Below, one piece after another: positions 1 to 7,568 of a DNA stretch of 24,585 nucleotides. Below the pieces are notes generated by a model that saw only the letters and a list, made by a program, of their open reading frames with translations, was not told where the DNA came from and made no database searches. A program made the translations under genes and the position numbers. The DNA lies in the NCBI GenBank assembly GCA_009692585.1, contig SHYX01000060.1, positions 1 to 24,585 of the forward strand, written 5' to 3'. The first letter of the stretch is position 1; the number at the start of each line of letters is the position of its first letter. This DNA is from Myxococcales bacterium (GTDB lineage: Bacteria > Myxococcota > UBA796 > SXON01).

Positions 1-296
1 GCCCTCCAAGCTACGCTTTCCGGCCTGCGGCGGCGGTCGGGTTGGATAACCCGCCCGCCGGGCGACTCTCCCCCACCTGGGCGTCACCCATGCCGCAGCA
101 GTTTCATGGCCCTGGGAGCCGGCGCGTCCCGAAGGGCGGCATGGATGACTGTCACGAAACAGGGGAAAGGGCGCGTCACTCGACCATCGCCAACAGGTCC
201 GCGACGGATCGACAACGCAGACCCGCGCCCGGTTCGATACAGCGCGATCGCGATTTTCTTTCGGCGCAGACGCGCTCGGGGGTCGAAGCCAGGACG
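1..296. other. upstream region of the sigma operon, no gene recognised
   Basis: No credible gene was seen in this stretch. The ORF of the sigma factor is open further upstream, but the extra residues are low-complexity and Arg-rich and do not resemble a sigma factor domain. The region begins with a strong inverted repeat (31-60). GTCAC occurs around 87, 150 and 175, which may be chance. A promoter for the sigma operon should lie here, but I cannot identify a convincing -35/-10 or ECF-type pair. Confidence 0.5.
31..60. terminator. strong inverted repeat, possible terminator of an upstream gene
   Basis: Arms 31-43 and 48-60 pair over 13 positions with a single mismatch (position 37 against 54) around the 4-nt loop GGAT. 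The stem is almost entirely G:C. Neither side is followed by a T-tract, so it is not a textbook intrinsic terminator. In GC-rich genomes such hairpins often mark gene ends, and the position before an operon start fits that. Confidence 0.4.
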
Positions 297-848
297 ATGG
301 CCATCACCGACACCGAGATCAGCGAGATGTACGTGCGCTACGCCCCGATCCTGCACGCCCGCGCCCGCGGCATCCTCGGCGACGATGCCGAGGCCGGCGA
401 TGCCGTCCAGGAGACCTTTGCTCGCGTCATCCGTGCCGGCGATGGCTTCCGTGCGGAGGCGTCGCCGCTGACCTGGTTGTACCAGATCAACACCAACTGG
501 TGCCTCAACCGGCTGCGCGACCAGCGCGGCCACCATCGGAAACACGAGGAGCGCCGAGGCGAGATCGTCGGGGACGAAGCGGTCGCTCCCGACGACGAAC
601 GCCTGGACGACGCCCGTATCCGGGGTCTGTTGGCTACCGAAGACGACTGCACCCAACGCATCGTGGTCCACCTGTTCTTCGACGATCTCACCCGTGAGGA
701 GACGGCGGTGCTGGTCGGGATCTCCGTGCCCACCTTGCGCAAGCGGCTCGACGAGTTCCTGCGCCGCTCCCGCCGGACGCTGGGACTGGCGGTGCTCGGC
801 GCCAGCGTCGCCTGGTTCAGCCTTCAGCTGATGCAGGGGGCGCCATGA
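297..848 (+). CDS. ECF-type RNA polymerase sigma factor with hydrophobic C-terminal tail
   Basis: This 183-residue protein is a sigma-70 family ECF factor that would direct RNA polymerase to a specific promoter set. Region 2 is recognisable at residues 12-83 (DAVQETFARVI, then TWLYQINTNWCLNRLRDQR). Region 4 is at about 118-160 (LTREETAVLVGISVPTLRKRLDEFLRRSRR). ATG 297 was chosen because region 2 follows directly and an AGGA lies just upstream (291-294). The stop overlaps the start of the next gene as ATGA, implying translational coupling. The odd part is the C-terminus: after region 4, residues 161-178 are uncharged and hydrophobic (TLGLAVLGASVAWFSLQL), looking like a tail anchor, which is unusual for a sigma factor. 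Family assignment is confident. The target promoters and signal are unknown. Confidence 0.9.
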   Translation: MAITDTEISEMYVRYAPILHARARGILGDDAEAGDAVQETFARVIRAGDGFRAEASPLTWLYQINTNWCLNRLRDQRGHHRKHEERRGEIVGDEAVAPDDERLDDARIRGLLATEDDCTQRIVVHLFFDDLTREETAVLVGISVPTLRKRLDEFLRRSRRTLGLAVLGASVAWFSLQLMQGAP

Positions 849-1585
849 GCCGCCTCAACGACGGGAGTCGCCCCTCACGGCTGGCGATCGGCCGCGACCT
901 CGTCGGGGAATGTCCGCTCCCGGCCGCGCACGCCGCGCATGCCGCCGCCACGGCCTGGCGCGCCGAGGTGGAGTCGGCGCACCCGCCCCCGCTGGACATC
1001 TCCGCGCTCCGCGCCCGCGCCGCAGCCCACGCACCCGACGCGCCTGCGCGCGCTCCAGGGCAGGTGGTGCCGCTGTTTCGGAGGGTCGCGCCCTGGATCG
1101 GCGGCGCCATGGCCTTGGCCGCGGCGCTGCTGCTCATCGTCAAGCCGCCTCCGCGCGACGGCGTCCGCGTCAAGGGTGACACCGCGCTTGGATTCGCGGT
1201 GCTCCGCGACGGCCAGAGCTTCGAGGGCGACGCGGACACGGAAGTGCGCGCCGGCGATCGGCTCCGGTTCAGCTACCGGGCCGGCGTGCACGACTCGCTG
1301 GTGCTCGTGGGCGTGGACGGAACCGGCACCGTGCAGACCTATTGGCCCGAAGAAGGGAGCACACCCTTCGCTATTATCCCCGGAGAAGGCCAGCTCCTCG
1401 ACGGGAGCATTCAGTTGGACGACGCTCCGGGGCCCGAGGTGTTCGTCGCGAGCTTTTCCGGGGCCGAGGTCGACGCCGTGCGCGCCGAGGTCGGGGCGGT
1501 CTACGACGAGTCGGGGGTCGAGGGCCTGGTGGCGCTGGACGAAGCGCGCGCGGACATCGCGATCCTGGTCCTGGACAAGCCGTGA
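845..1585 (+). CDS. single-span membrane protein with DUF4384-like domain, putative anti-sigma/sensor
   Basis: The 246-residue product has a probably cytoplasmic N-terminal segment (1-80), one clear membrane helix at about 81-99 (VAPWIGGAMALAAALLLIV), and a probably periplasmic domain. That domain (about 108-205) contains GDRLRFSYRAG, then LVLVGVDGTGTVQTYWP, resembling DUF4384, a domain known next to caspase-family proteins. The N-terminal segment occupies the place of an anti-sigma domain but lacks a clear zinc-binding HxxxCxxC motif. The start overlaps the sigma gene by 4 bp, and the stop (TGA 1583-1585) overlaps the GTG start of the caspase gene. Gene order suggests that it controls the sigma factor or relays an envelope signal to it. 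This role is inferred from position and topology, not from a recognised anti-sigma motif. Confidence 0.75.
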   Translation: MSRLNDGSRPSRLAIGRDLVGECPLPAAHAAHAAATAWRAEVESAHPPPLDISALRARAAAHAPDAPARAPGQVVPLFRRVAPWIGGAMALAAALLLIVKPPPRDGVRVKGDTALGFAVLRDGQSFEGDADTEVRAGDRLRFSYRAGVHDSLVLVGVDGTGTVQTYWPEEGSTPFAIIPGEGQLLDGSIQLDDAPGPEVFVASFSGAEVDAVRAEVGAVYDESGVEGLVALDEARADIAILVLDKP

Positions 1586-3162
1586 TCGGCGCCCTCGTCA
1601 TCGGTCTCGGCGTCTCGCTCGCCCGCGCTGACGTGCAGCGCTTCGCGGTGGTCGTGGGAAACAACGAGGGCGCCGTCGGGGACGCGGCGCTGTACTTCGC
1701 GGAGCAGGACGCCCGAAAGATGCAGGGTGTACTCACGGACCTGGGCGGCGTCTCGCTGCTCAACACCCGCATGCTGGTGGGCAGAGGTCGCACCGAGCTC
1801 GTTCGCAGCATGACGGAGTTGCAGGGGCCGATCGCCGGTGCGCGGCAGAACGGCAACCAGACGGTGCTGTACTTCTTTTATTCCGGGCACGCCGACGAGA
1901 CGGCGTTGCACCTCGGTCGAACCAGCGTCACCTGGGCAGAGTTGACCGCTCTGCTCGACAAGAGCGGCGCCGACGTGCGCGTCGCGTTCGTGGACGCGTG
2001 CCAATCGGGGAGCATGACCCGGCGCAAGGGTGGCACCCGGGCGCCGACCTTCGCCTTCGACCTCCAGGAGCGGCTGGACGCGCGCGGCTCGGTGATCGTC
2101 ACCAGCAGCGGCGGCGACGAAGCGAGCCAGGAGTCCGACGAGATCGGCGGCTCCTACTTCACCCATTTTCTCGCCTCGGGGCTGTCCGGCGGGGCGGACG
2201 ACGACGGCGATTCAAGGGTGACGCTGTCTGAGGCCTATCGCTACGTCTACCACGAGACCGTCTACCGAACGTCGGCTACGCGCTCCGGTACCCAGCATCC
2301 GACGCAGGACTGGGATCTCAGCGCCAACGGCGAGGTCGTGATCACCGAGCTCGGCCGCTCGGGGACCGGTACGCTGCACCTGCCGGCGAGCAACCCCGGC
2401 ACCTTCGCGGTCTTCGACCTTGACCGACGGATGTTCGTATCGCAAGTGGACGTGACGCGGGTCGACCGTCGCATCGCGCTGCGACCGGGGCGCTATCTGC
2501 TCCAGGAGCGGATGCCGACCCACCTCGCCGTCGCGGAGATCCAGCTGGTCGCCCAGGCCGTCGTCACCGTCGACTCGAGCCGCTTTCGGGACGACGAGTA
2601 CGAGGACGACGTCGCCAAGGGGTCGATCGACCAGAGCATCCGCGCCGCCCGACGCCCCAAGCTGGCGCTGCACCTGCTGGCCGGGGGGCGAAGCTTCTCG
2701 GACCCGACCATCCAGGCGGCCTACTTCCCGACGACCGGCGCCGCGGGTCTGGAGGGACGGTTCGGCTGGCGAGACGGGCAGTACGCGTCGATGGACTTTC
2801 TCGCCGGGAGCGGTGCGGGAACCCTCGCCGTGGACGGACTCGGGTATCCGGTGAAGGTAGACCTGGATTCGGCCACCTTCGGAGTCGGGGCCGGGTGGCG
2901 CACCCCGGAGTTCATCGTGCAGGGGGGCGGAGGGCTCCATCTGCAAGGCTTCTGGCTGCGGCGACGTTTCCCCGACGCCGGGGTCGAGGCTCAGGAGCTG
3001 TTTTCGGTCGCACCGGGGATCGCGGGATGGCTCGGGCTACATCCAGGGCAATTCGAGATCGACCTGCAGCTTCGGGTGCACTACCTGCCCTATGTGGTGG
3101 ACGGTCGCGACAACGGAATGGGCTTCTCCGAGCTGCTGCTCGGACTGGGATACCGGTTTTGA
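1582..3162 (+). CDS. secreted caspase-family (C14) protease with C-terminal beta-barrel-like domain
   Basis: The product is 526 residues from GTG 1582, which overlaps the preceding stop. Residues 1-16 (MIGALVIGLGVSLARA) form a short signal peptide. The C14 caspase-like fold follows: FAVVVGNNEG starts the first strand, the catalytic His is His103 in FYSGHADE, and the catalytic Cys is Cys140 in VDACQSG. Both dyad residues are present, so the enzyme is predicted to be active. A PEGA-like strand-rich linker (about 250-340) leads to about 170 residues of alternating Gly/aromatic-rich strands ending in LLLGLGYRF, a terminal Phe typical of outer-membrane barrels. The protease would therefore be periplasmic or surface-facing and tethered to the outer membrane. 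Substrates are unknown. A longer in-frame N-terminal extension (from 1342) overlaps the previous gene and is rejected. Confidence 0.85.
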   Translation: MIGALVIGLGVSLARADVQRFAVVVGNNEGAVGDAALYFAEQDARKMQGVLTDLGGVSLLNTRMLVGRGRTELVRSMTELQGPIAGARQNGNQTVLYFFYSGHADETALHLGRTSVTWAELTALLDKSGADVRVAFVDACQSGSMTRRKGGTRAPTFAFDLQERLDARGSVIVTSSGGDEASQESDEIGGSYFTHFLASGLSGGADDDGDSRVTLSEAYRYVYHETVYRTSATRSGTQHPTQDWDLSANGEVVITELGRSGTGTLHLPASNPGTFAVFDLDRRMFVSQVDVTRVDRRIALRPGRYLLQERMPTHLAVAEIQLVAQAVVTVDSSRFRDDEYEDDVAKGSIDQSIRAARRPKLALHLLAGGRSFSDPTIQAAYFPTTGAAGLEGRFGWRDGQYASMDFLAGSGAGTLAVDGLGYPVKVDLDSATFGVGAGWRTPEFIVQGGGGLHLQGFWLRRRFPDAGVEAQELFSVAPGIAGWLGLHPGQFEIDLQLRVHYLPYVVDGRDNGMGFSELLLGLGYRF

Positions 3163-3164
3163 CC

Positions 3165-4067
3165 ATGATCATCTTCCTAATGTACGGGTGTGGCACCGTG
3201 AGCAACGCCCCCTTCGACGACGACGCCAACTTCCTGGCGGCCTTGCCCGACGAGGCGCGGCGGACGGTCGGCTTCGGCGACGACACCACCGACGTGGCGG
3301 CGCGCGGACTCGGCGATCGGGCCGATCTGGTCGAGCTCTCGGTGGCGATCGCCTCCCAGGTCAACGGCTTCGTCCTCGGCACGCTCGGCCTCGTCGACGC
3401 GGTGCGGGAGTTGCCGCCCACCGAGCGCGGGGACGACACCCGGCGCTGGGGCCCCTACGACGTCGAGTGCGGCGTGTCCGCCTCGCTCCTGATGTCGCGA
3501 GAGTTCGGCGTGTACCAGTGGAGCGTGCTCGGGCACCCGGGGCAGGGCGACGACGCCACGGTCTTGTACGGCACCCATTTCGCGGGAACCACCGTGGCCG
3601 GGGGCGACGGCACCTTCGTCTGGGATCACGGCCGGTGGGCCGCGTGGTGCGGACTCGACGAGACCGGGCTCGTCACCGTCGACTACGACAACCGGGACGG
3701 CGTCGACCTGCTGGTGCTGGTCGAGGACCTGAGCCTCGACGGCGCCGAACCGACGGATTGGACCTACGCCTACACCCGCACCGCGACGCTCGGCGACTTC
3801 CAATTCCGGACCGTATCGGACATCGCCGACGACGGAAGCGACGAGCTGGCCACGGTGACCGTGCGTGACCGCTGGGTCCCGGGCACCGGTGGCCGCTCGG
3901 ACGCGCAGGTGACCGGCGGTGGCTTCGGCGATACCGTGTGGCTGTGGAGCCAGTGCTGGGGCCCGGCCGGTCGGCTCACCTTCCAGTCGGACAGCCTGGC
4001 CCTGACCGAAGCCGCGGGTGACGAAGCGGACTGTGTCTTCGAGCCGGCGGAGGTCGACCGTTTGTGA
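3165..4067 (+). CDS. short-signal lipoprotein with FG-GAP/VCBS-like repeats
   Basis: This 300-residue protein starts 2 bp after the caspase stop and is the last gene of the operon. It begins MIIFLMYGCG: a hydrophobic stretch of only eight residues before the presumed lipid-modified Cys9. A TTG at 3159 would add just two residues. The body is acidic and Trp-rich. Two stretches, VDYDNRDGVDLLVLVEDL and VSDIADDGSDELATVTV, resemble the calcium-binding loops of FG-GAP/VCBS propeller repeats. I do not recognise a specific family. Its position suggests a surface or periplasmic partner, ligand-binding part or regulator for the caspase. Its 3' end faces the minus-strand gene ending at 4081, with only 13 bp between them. 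Confidence 0.75.
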   Translation: MIIFLMYGCGTVSNAPFDDDANFLAALPDEARRTVGFGDDTTDVAARGLGDRADLVELSVAIASQVNGFVLGTLGLVDAVRELPPTERGDDTRRWGPYDVECGVSASLLMSREFGVYQWSVLGHPGQGDDATVLYGTHFAGTTVAGGDGTFVWDHGRWAAWCGLDETGLVTVDYDNRDGVDLLVLVEDLSLDGAEPTDWTYAYTRTATLGDFQFRTVSDIADDGSDELATVTVRDRWVPGTGGRSDAQVTGGGFGDTVWLWSQCWGPAGRLTFQSDSLALTEAAGDEADCVFEPAEVDRL

Positions 4068-4080
4068 GCTGCCGGCGCGG

Positions 4081-5331
4081 TCAGCCTGACGACAGCTTCC
4101 TCAGCGCGGCGCCAAACGATGCCGCGTCCGGATGAGCCAGCCCGGCGTCCACGGCGTCCGCAGCCACGGTCAGCGGAGCCTCGACCGCCTCCGCCGCGCG
4201 GGGGTCCGCGAGCGCGGTGAAGAGTCGTGTCCAGGCGGAATCGAGCGCCTCGCCCAGATCGACGCGAACCGGCCCCGGCGGCACCTCCGCGGCGAGGCGT
4301 AGCTCCAACGCCAGGAGCCGCCTGGCCGCGCCGGTGGTCCGGGTGCTCCGCCGCCAGGTCTCCCACGCCCCCGCGCCCCCGGCGGCACGGCGAGCCGGGG
4401 CGATGCGCGCGAAGGCGCGGACGGCCGAGGCCAACGAGGTGAGGCCGAGCCCGCCGATCAGCGCGACGTCGAGCGCGACGACGCCGGTGGTCACGAAGAA
4501 CGGGACCTGGGCGCCGCCGGCCAGCACCATCGGCATCAGGAACGCGGGAGAGAGCGCCCGGGTGCCGACCACCTCGGCCCGCAGCCCGGCCCGCTCGGCC
4601 TGGCCCCGCAGCCTCGGCGCCTGGGCGGGGTCCGCAACCGCCGCCCAGACCCAGGATGCCCCGCGTTCAGCGGCGCGCTCGACCTCCCGCAGCTGGGTGG
4701 CCGTCCGCGACGCGACGCGCGTCAGGGCGCCGGCGTCCCCGCGGGGGAGCGCCACCACCACCAGGAGCGCCGGGTCGTCCGGCAGGACGAGATCGCGCTG
4801 GCGGCCCGGGGCCGGGGCGGCCCGCGCGACGGCTACGCGAACTTCCCCGGGCGGGCCGGGTGTTCCCAGGAGCGCCGTGAGCACCGCCGGGGGGGCGCGA
4901 TCGAGCTGGTTCACCGCGAGACCGAGCGGGGCGTACCGCAGGAGCCCGTCCGCCGCCGCCACGAGGTCCGCCTCCGTTGCCTGGGACAGGTCCACCCCGC
5001 CGGCCACGAGCCATCCCGCCAGCGAGGCGCGAGCACGCTCGTCGAGTGAGTCGAGCGCCACGGACTCCGAGCGCGGCCGGAGCCAGACCGGCCAGCCGTC
5101 CACCTCGACCCACGCGTGCTCGGGCACCGAGACCCCCGGCGCGGCCGCCCGTCGCGCTCGTGCCTCTGCCCAGGCCGACTTCGCGCCGGCGCGGAGTCGC
5201 AGGTGCCCGTTGGGTGCGATGAACTCCAGCTCGGCGTCGCCCTCGGCCGCGAACACCAGAAATCCCGGCGGTGCCGGTCGCGCCGTCCCCACGCGACGGT
5301 GGCCGATTCGCAGCCCTGGCTCGAGCGCCAC
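4081..5331 (-). CDS. hypothetical membrane protein, possible degenerate kinase-like N-terminus
   Basis: The product is 416 residues, Ala/Arg-rich, starting at GTG (5331-5329) three bases after the stop of the hydrolase gene, so it is co-transcribed. No family is recognised with confidence. A hydrophobic stretch at residues 261-305 (PMVLAGGAQVPFFVTTGVVALD, roughly, then LIGGLGLTSLASAV) could form a membrane hairpin with soluble domains on both sides. Residues 1-90 weakly echo the N-lobe of a Ser/Thr kinase: a start like PGLRIGHRRVGTARPAPPGF, then VFAAEGDAELEF, and later GWPVWLRP where a hinge would sit. No catalytic HRD or DFG motif is visible, so at most it is a pseudokinase-like fold. This idea is tentative. 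Codon and base composition match its neighbours. Confidence 0.7.
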   Translation of the reverse strand: MALEPGLRIGHRRVGTARPAPPGFLVFAAEGDAELEFIAPNGHLRLRAGAKSAWAEARARRAAAPGVSVPEHAWVEVDGWPVWLRPRSESVALDSLDERARASLAGWLVAGGVDLSQATEADLVAAADGLLRYAPLGLAVNQLDRAPPAVLTALLGTPGPPGEVRVAVARAAPAPGRQRDLVLPDDPALLVVVALPRGDAGALTRVASRTATQLREVERAAERGASWVWAAVADPAQAPRLRGQAERAGLRAEVVGTRALSPAFLMPMVLAGGAQVPFFVTTGVVALDVALIGGLGLTSLASAVRAFARIAPARRAAGGAGAWETWRRSTRTTGAARRLLALELRLAAEVPPGPVRVDLGEALDSAWTRLFTALADPRAAEAVEAPLTVAADAVDAGLAHPDAASFGAALRKLSSG

Positions 5332-5334
5332 TCG

Positions 5335-6177
5335 TTACCCTTCGACGCAGTCTTGGCGGATCCAACAGTCGATCTCGGGGCGCAGGACCTCGGGGGCGTC
5401 GGTGATCGCGTCGGCGTGGCCGACACCGGGGAGCAGGAACAGCTTCTTCGTGGTCGCGCCGGCGGCGTCGAACACGAGTTGGGCGTGCTCCGGCTGGATG
5501 TAGGTGTCGGAATCGCCGTGGGTCACGAGGGTGGGGATCTGGGTTGGCATCGCCCGAAGCGGGACGAGGCTGTCGTAGTCCTGCTCGAAGAACCAGCCCG
5601 AGGGCATGTCCAACTGGGTGCCGTCGTCGAGTATCTTCTGCGTGTTCGCGAACAAGTCCTGGGTGATGAGGATGCCGGGGGGGGTGTCGACGAGGTTGTG
5701 GACCGAGACGAATCCGCCGAGTGAGAGGCCGATGTACACCAGTTCCGTGCTCGGGAGCAAGGTGGTGGCGCTCACGTAGTCGATCGCGAACCGGCCATCG
5801 GCGATCACCGACTCGAAGCTCGGCTCTCCCCAGGAGCGCCCGTAGCCGCCGTAGTCGAAGATGAAGACCTCGTAGCCGCTCTGCCAGTAGAACTCGACCT
5901 GGTCCCAGTACCCGTCGATGTTCTCGGAGTTGCCGTGGAAGTACACCACCACCTCGGCGTCGGGATCGGCCGCGGCGTCGACGCATTCAGTCGCGACATC
6001 GACCGGCGAGTGCGCCCAGGCGCCGTAGAGCGAGCCGCCGGATCCATCGAAGGACACCAGCTCCTGGCAGCCGGTGGGGATCACTTCGCCGCCGAGGCTG
6101 TAGGCCTCCACCACGGTCGGGTTGAATAAGAAGCCGTCGAGCTGGTAGCAGGCGCCGAGGATGAAGAGGAGGCTCAC
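5335..6177 (-). CDS. lipoprotein alpha/beta hydrolase
   Basis: The product is 280 residues from GTG (6177-6175), whose GTGA overlaps the upstream gene's stop. No other start codon lies within about 20 codons upstream. The N-terminus MSLLFILGAC has a lipobox LGAC after only nine residues, so the enzyme is probably anchored by Cys10. The alpha/beta hydrolase core is complete: oxyanion region FHGNSENI (80-87), FIFDYGGYGRSWG (105-117), nucleophile elbow GLSLGG with Ser152, acid in HGDSDTYI (Asp222 or Asp224), and His254 in GVGHADA. The arrangement resembles Bem46/ABHD13-type serine hydrolases. The substrate cannot be told from sequence. Esters or peptides in the envelope are likely, given the membrane-lipoprotein neighbours. 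Confidence 0.82.
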   Translation of the reverse strand: MSLLFILGACYQLDGFLFNPTVVEAYSLGGEVIPTGCQELVSFDGSGGSLYGAWAHSPVDVATECVDAAADPDAEVVVYFHGNSENIDGYWDQVEFYWQSGYEVFIFDYGGYGRSWGEPSFESVIADGRFAIDYVSATTLLPSTELVYIGLSLGGFVSVHNLVDTPPGILITQDLFANTQKILDDGTQLDMPSGWFFEQDYDSLVPLRAMPTQIPTLVTHGDSDTYIQPEHAQLVFDAAGATTKKLFLLPGVGHADAITDAPEVLRPEIDCWIRQDCVEG

Positions 6178-6848
6178 TTCGCACCGTCCTTGCCGCCGAA
6201 GCGGAAGCCGTAGCCGATCTGCGCGGTGATCGCGCCCTGGTTGCCGGGGGCCGAGAACTCCGGGACGATGTCGGTGGTGTTGTCCCACGGGTTGAGCCAC
6301 TTCAATTCGACGTCGAGGTGGCTGCGGCCGACGCCGAAGCGGTTGCCGACGATGAAGCCGCCGAGTCCGTGAAAGGCGTCGGCCGCCTCGAAGAAGCCGG
6401 TGACACCGGTGTAGAAGCTGTGCTGCCCCACCTTGCCGTAGTCCCACGACGCCAGGACCGAAGGCTGGAAGAAGAAGCGGAAGCCCCCCTCCGGGCGCTG
6501 GTCGGGATCGAGATCCCCCCCCGCTCCGAGCAGCGTCAGGTCGGCCATCAGCCGCGGGCGCGCGCCCGCCGGCGCGAGGAGCTGTTGGGACGCGCCCACG
6601 TCGATCGCGGTGACCGCGAACATCGCGGCGGCGGTGGGGTGGAAGGCGGCATGGACGTCGGTGGTGTCGGTGACCCCGACGGTGGCGCCGATGGTGCTGA
6701 GCGGGAGAGGGATCGGCGCCCCGAACACCAGGGTGATGGGACCGCCGATCGACGCGTCCACGCCCACCGAGCCCTTCCCGATGGGGCGGATGCCGTGGGT
6801 CGTCGAACAACCCGCGGCGAGGAGCGCCACGACCAGGAAACGTTGCAT
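6174..6848 (-). CDS. outer-membrane-type lipoprotein, probable small beta-barrel
   Basis: The product is 224 residues from ATG (6848-6846). The signal MQRFLVVALLAAGC has a good lipobox (LAAGC, Cys14). The rest is Gly/aromatic-rich with alternating hydrophobic strands (for example GGFRFFFQPSVLASWDYG, GQHSFYTGVTGFFEA, GYGFRFGGKDGAK), typical of small outer-membrane barrels, though a lipoprotein barrel is uncommon. No named family is recognised. It is the first gene of the minus-strand trio ending at 4081, and its TGA stop overlaps the hydrolase start. Only 36 bp separate its start from the divergent acyltransferase gene at 6885, so both promoters must be packed into that gap or reach into the opposing genes. 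Confidence 0.75.
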   Translation of the reverse strand: MQRFLVVALLAAGCSTTHGIRPIGKGSVGVDASIGGPITLVFGAPIPLPLSTIGATVGVTDTTDVHAAFHPTAAAMFAVTAIDVGASQQLLAPAGARPRLMADLTLLGAGGDLDPDQRPEGGFRFFFQPSVLASWDYGKVGQHSFYTGVTGFFEAADAFHGLGGFIVGNRFGVGRSHLDVELKWLNPWDNTTDIVPEFSAPGNQGAITAQIGYGFRFGGKDGAK

Positions 6849-6872
6849 GCGGCCATCTACCACGGCTGACGC

Positions 6873-6878
6873 TACGTT
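6873..6878 (+). promoter_or_regulatory. -10-like TACGTT just before the DUF374 start
   Basis: TACGTT lies 6 nt before the GTG at 6885, with no Shine-Dalgarno between. Transcription would begin at or next to the start codon, giving a leaderless mRNA. No good -35 is visible. The same arrangement recurs before other genes in this window. Confidence 0.4.
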
Positions 6879-6884
6879 GGCGGC

Positions 6885-7436
6885 GTGTTCCCCCGCCTGC
6901 TCAGTCTCCTGGTGCGCCTGCTCGCGGCCACTTGGCGCGTGCAACAACCCCCGTGGCCGGTGCCGGACGCCTGCGTCGTGGCGTTCTGGCACGGGGAGTT
7001 GCTGCCGATGGTGGCGCTTCATCGAGATCGCGGGTTTGTCGGCCTGGCGAGTCGGTCTCGGGACGGGGCACTCATCGCGGCGGTACTCACCCGGCTGGGG
7101 TTCAGGGTCGTGCGCGGTTCGTCCTCCGAGGGCGGCGGGGACGCGCTGTTTGCGCTGCGCGAGGCCCTTCGCGATGGGAAAAGCCCAGCATTCGCGGTGG
7201 ATGGTCCGCGAGGTCCGGCTGGGCGCGTGGCGCCGGGTGCGGCAGCGCTGGCCGAGTTGGAGGGGGTGGCGGTTGTCTTCGGGCACGTCGAGGCCCGGGG
7301 TTGGCGCGCGCGATCCTGGGACCGGTTCCTTGTGCCGTGGCCCTTCGCCAGGGTCGTGGTCCATTACGGCGTGTGGCGTCCGGGGGAGGGGACGCTTGCC
7401 GGGGCCATGGGGACGCCCTCAGCCCCCCCACCGTAA
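6885..7436 (+). CDS. DUF374 / lysophospholipid acyltransferase-like protein
   Basis: The 183-residue product matches the DUF374 family, distant relatives of LpxL-type lipid A and lysophospholipid acyltransferases that act at the inner membrane. Diagnostic stretches are FWHGELLPM with His36, the SRSRDG block at 56-61, LGFRVVRGSSSEGG at 71-84, and FAVDGPRGPAGRVAPGAA with Asp106-Gly-Pro-Arg. The start is GTG 6885. The N-terminus carries a short amphipathic/hydrophobic stretch (LLSLLVRLLAATW). Length is slightly short for the family, and the Pro-rich C-terminus ends abruptly. It diverges from the lipoprotein operon at 6848. A role in modifying lipid A or envelope lipids is plausible, but the acyl donor and acceptor are unknown. 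Confidence 0.8.
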   Translation: MFPRLLSLLVRLLAATWRVQQPPWPVPDACVVAFWHGELLPMVALHRDRGFVGLASRSRDGALIAAVLTRLGFRVVRGSSSEGGGDALFALREALRDGKSPAFAVDGPRGPAGRVAPGAAALAELEGVAVVFGHVEARGWRARSWDRFLVPWPFARVVVHYGVWRPGEGTLAGAMGTPSAPPP

Positions 7437-7541
7437 CGTCACGCCGAAGTGCGCCTGGTCCGGTCGTCGCGCCAGGGACACCACCGCAGGGCATCCAAAC
7501 GCCGCCGCGAGGTCGGCGCATCCGAGGCAACCGCGCTGGAG

Positions 7542-7547
7542 TACACT
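7542..7547 (+). promoter_or_regulatory. -10-like TACACT upstream of the phosphatase gene
   Basis: TACACT lies 21 nt before ATG 7569 in otherwise GC-rich DNA. No matching -35 and no Shine-Dalgarno are apparent. It would give a leader of about 15 nt. Confidence 0.3.
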
Positions 7548-7568
7548 GAGCCCTCACCCCTGCGTCCC

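Noticed and set aside
42..296. N-terminal extension of the sigma factor ORF upstream of ATG 297
   Set aside because: The extra 85 residues are Arg/Pro-rich with no sigma domain, and a Shine-Dalgarno-like AGGA plus region 2 directly follow ATG 297.
1342..1581. N-terminal extension of the caspase ORF
   Set aside because: It lies inside the preceding gene in another frame and is Arg-rich; GTG 1582 gives a signal peptide and overlaps the preceding stop.
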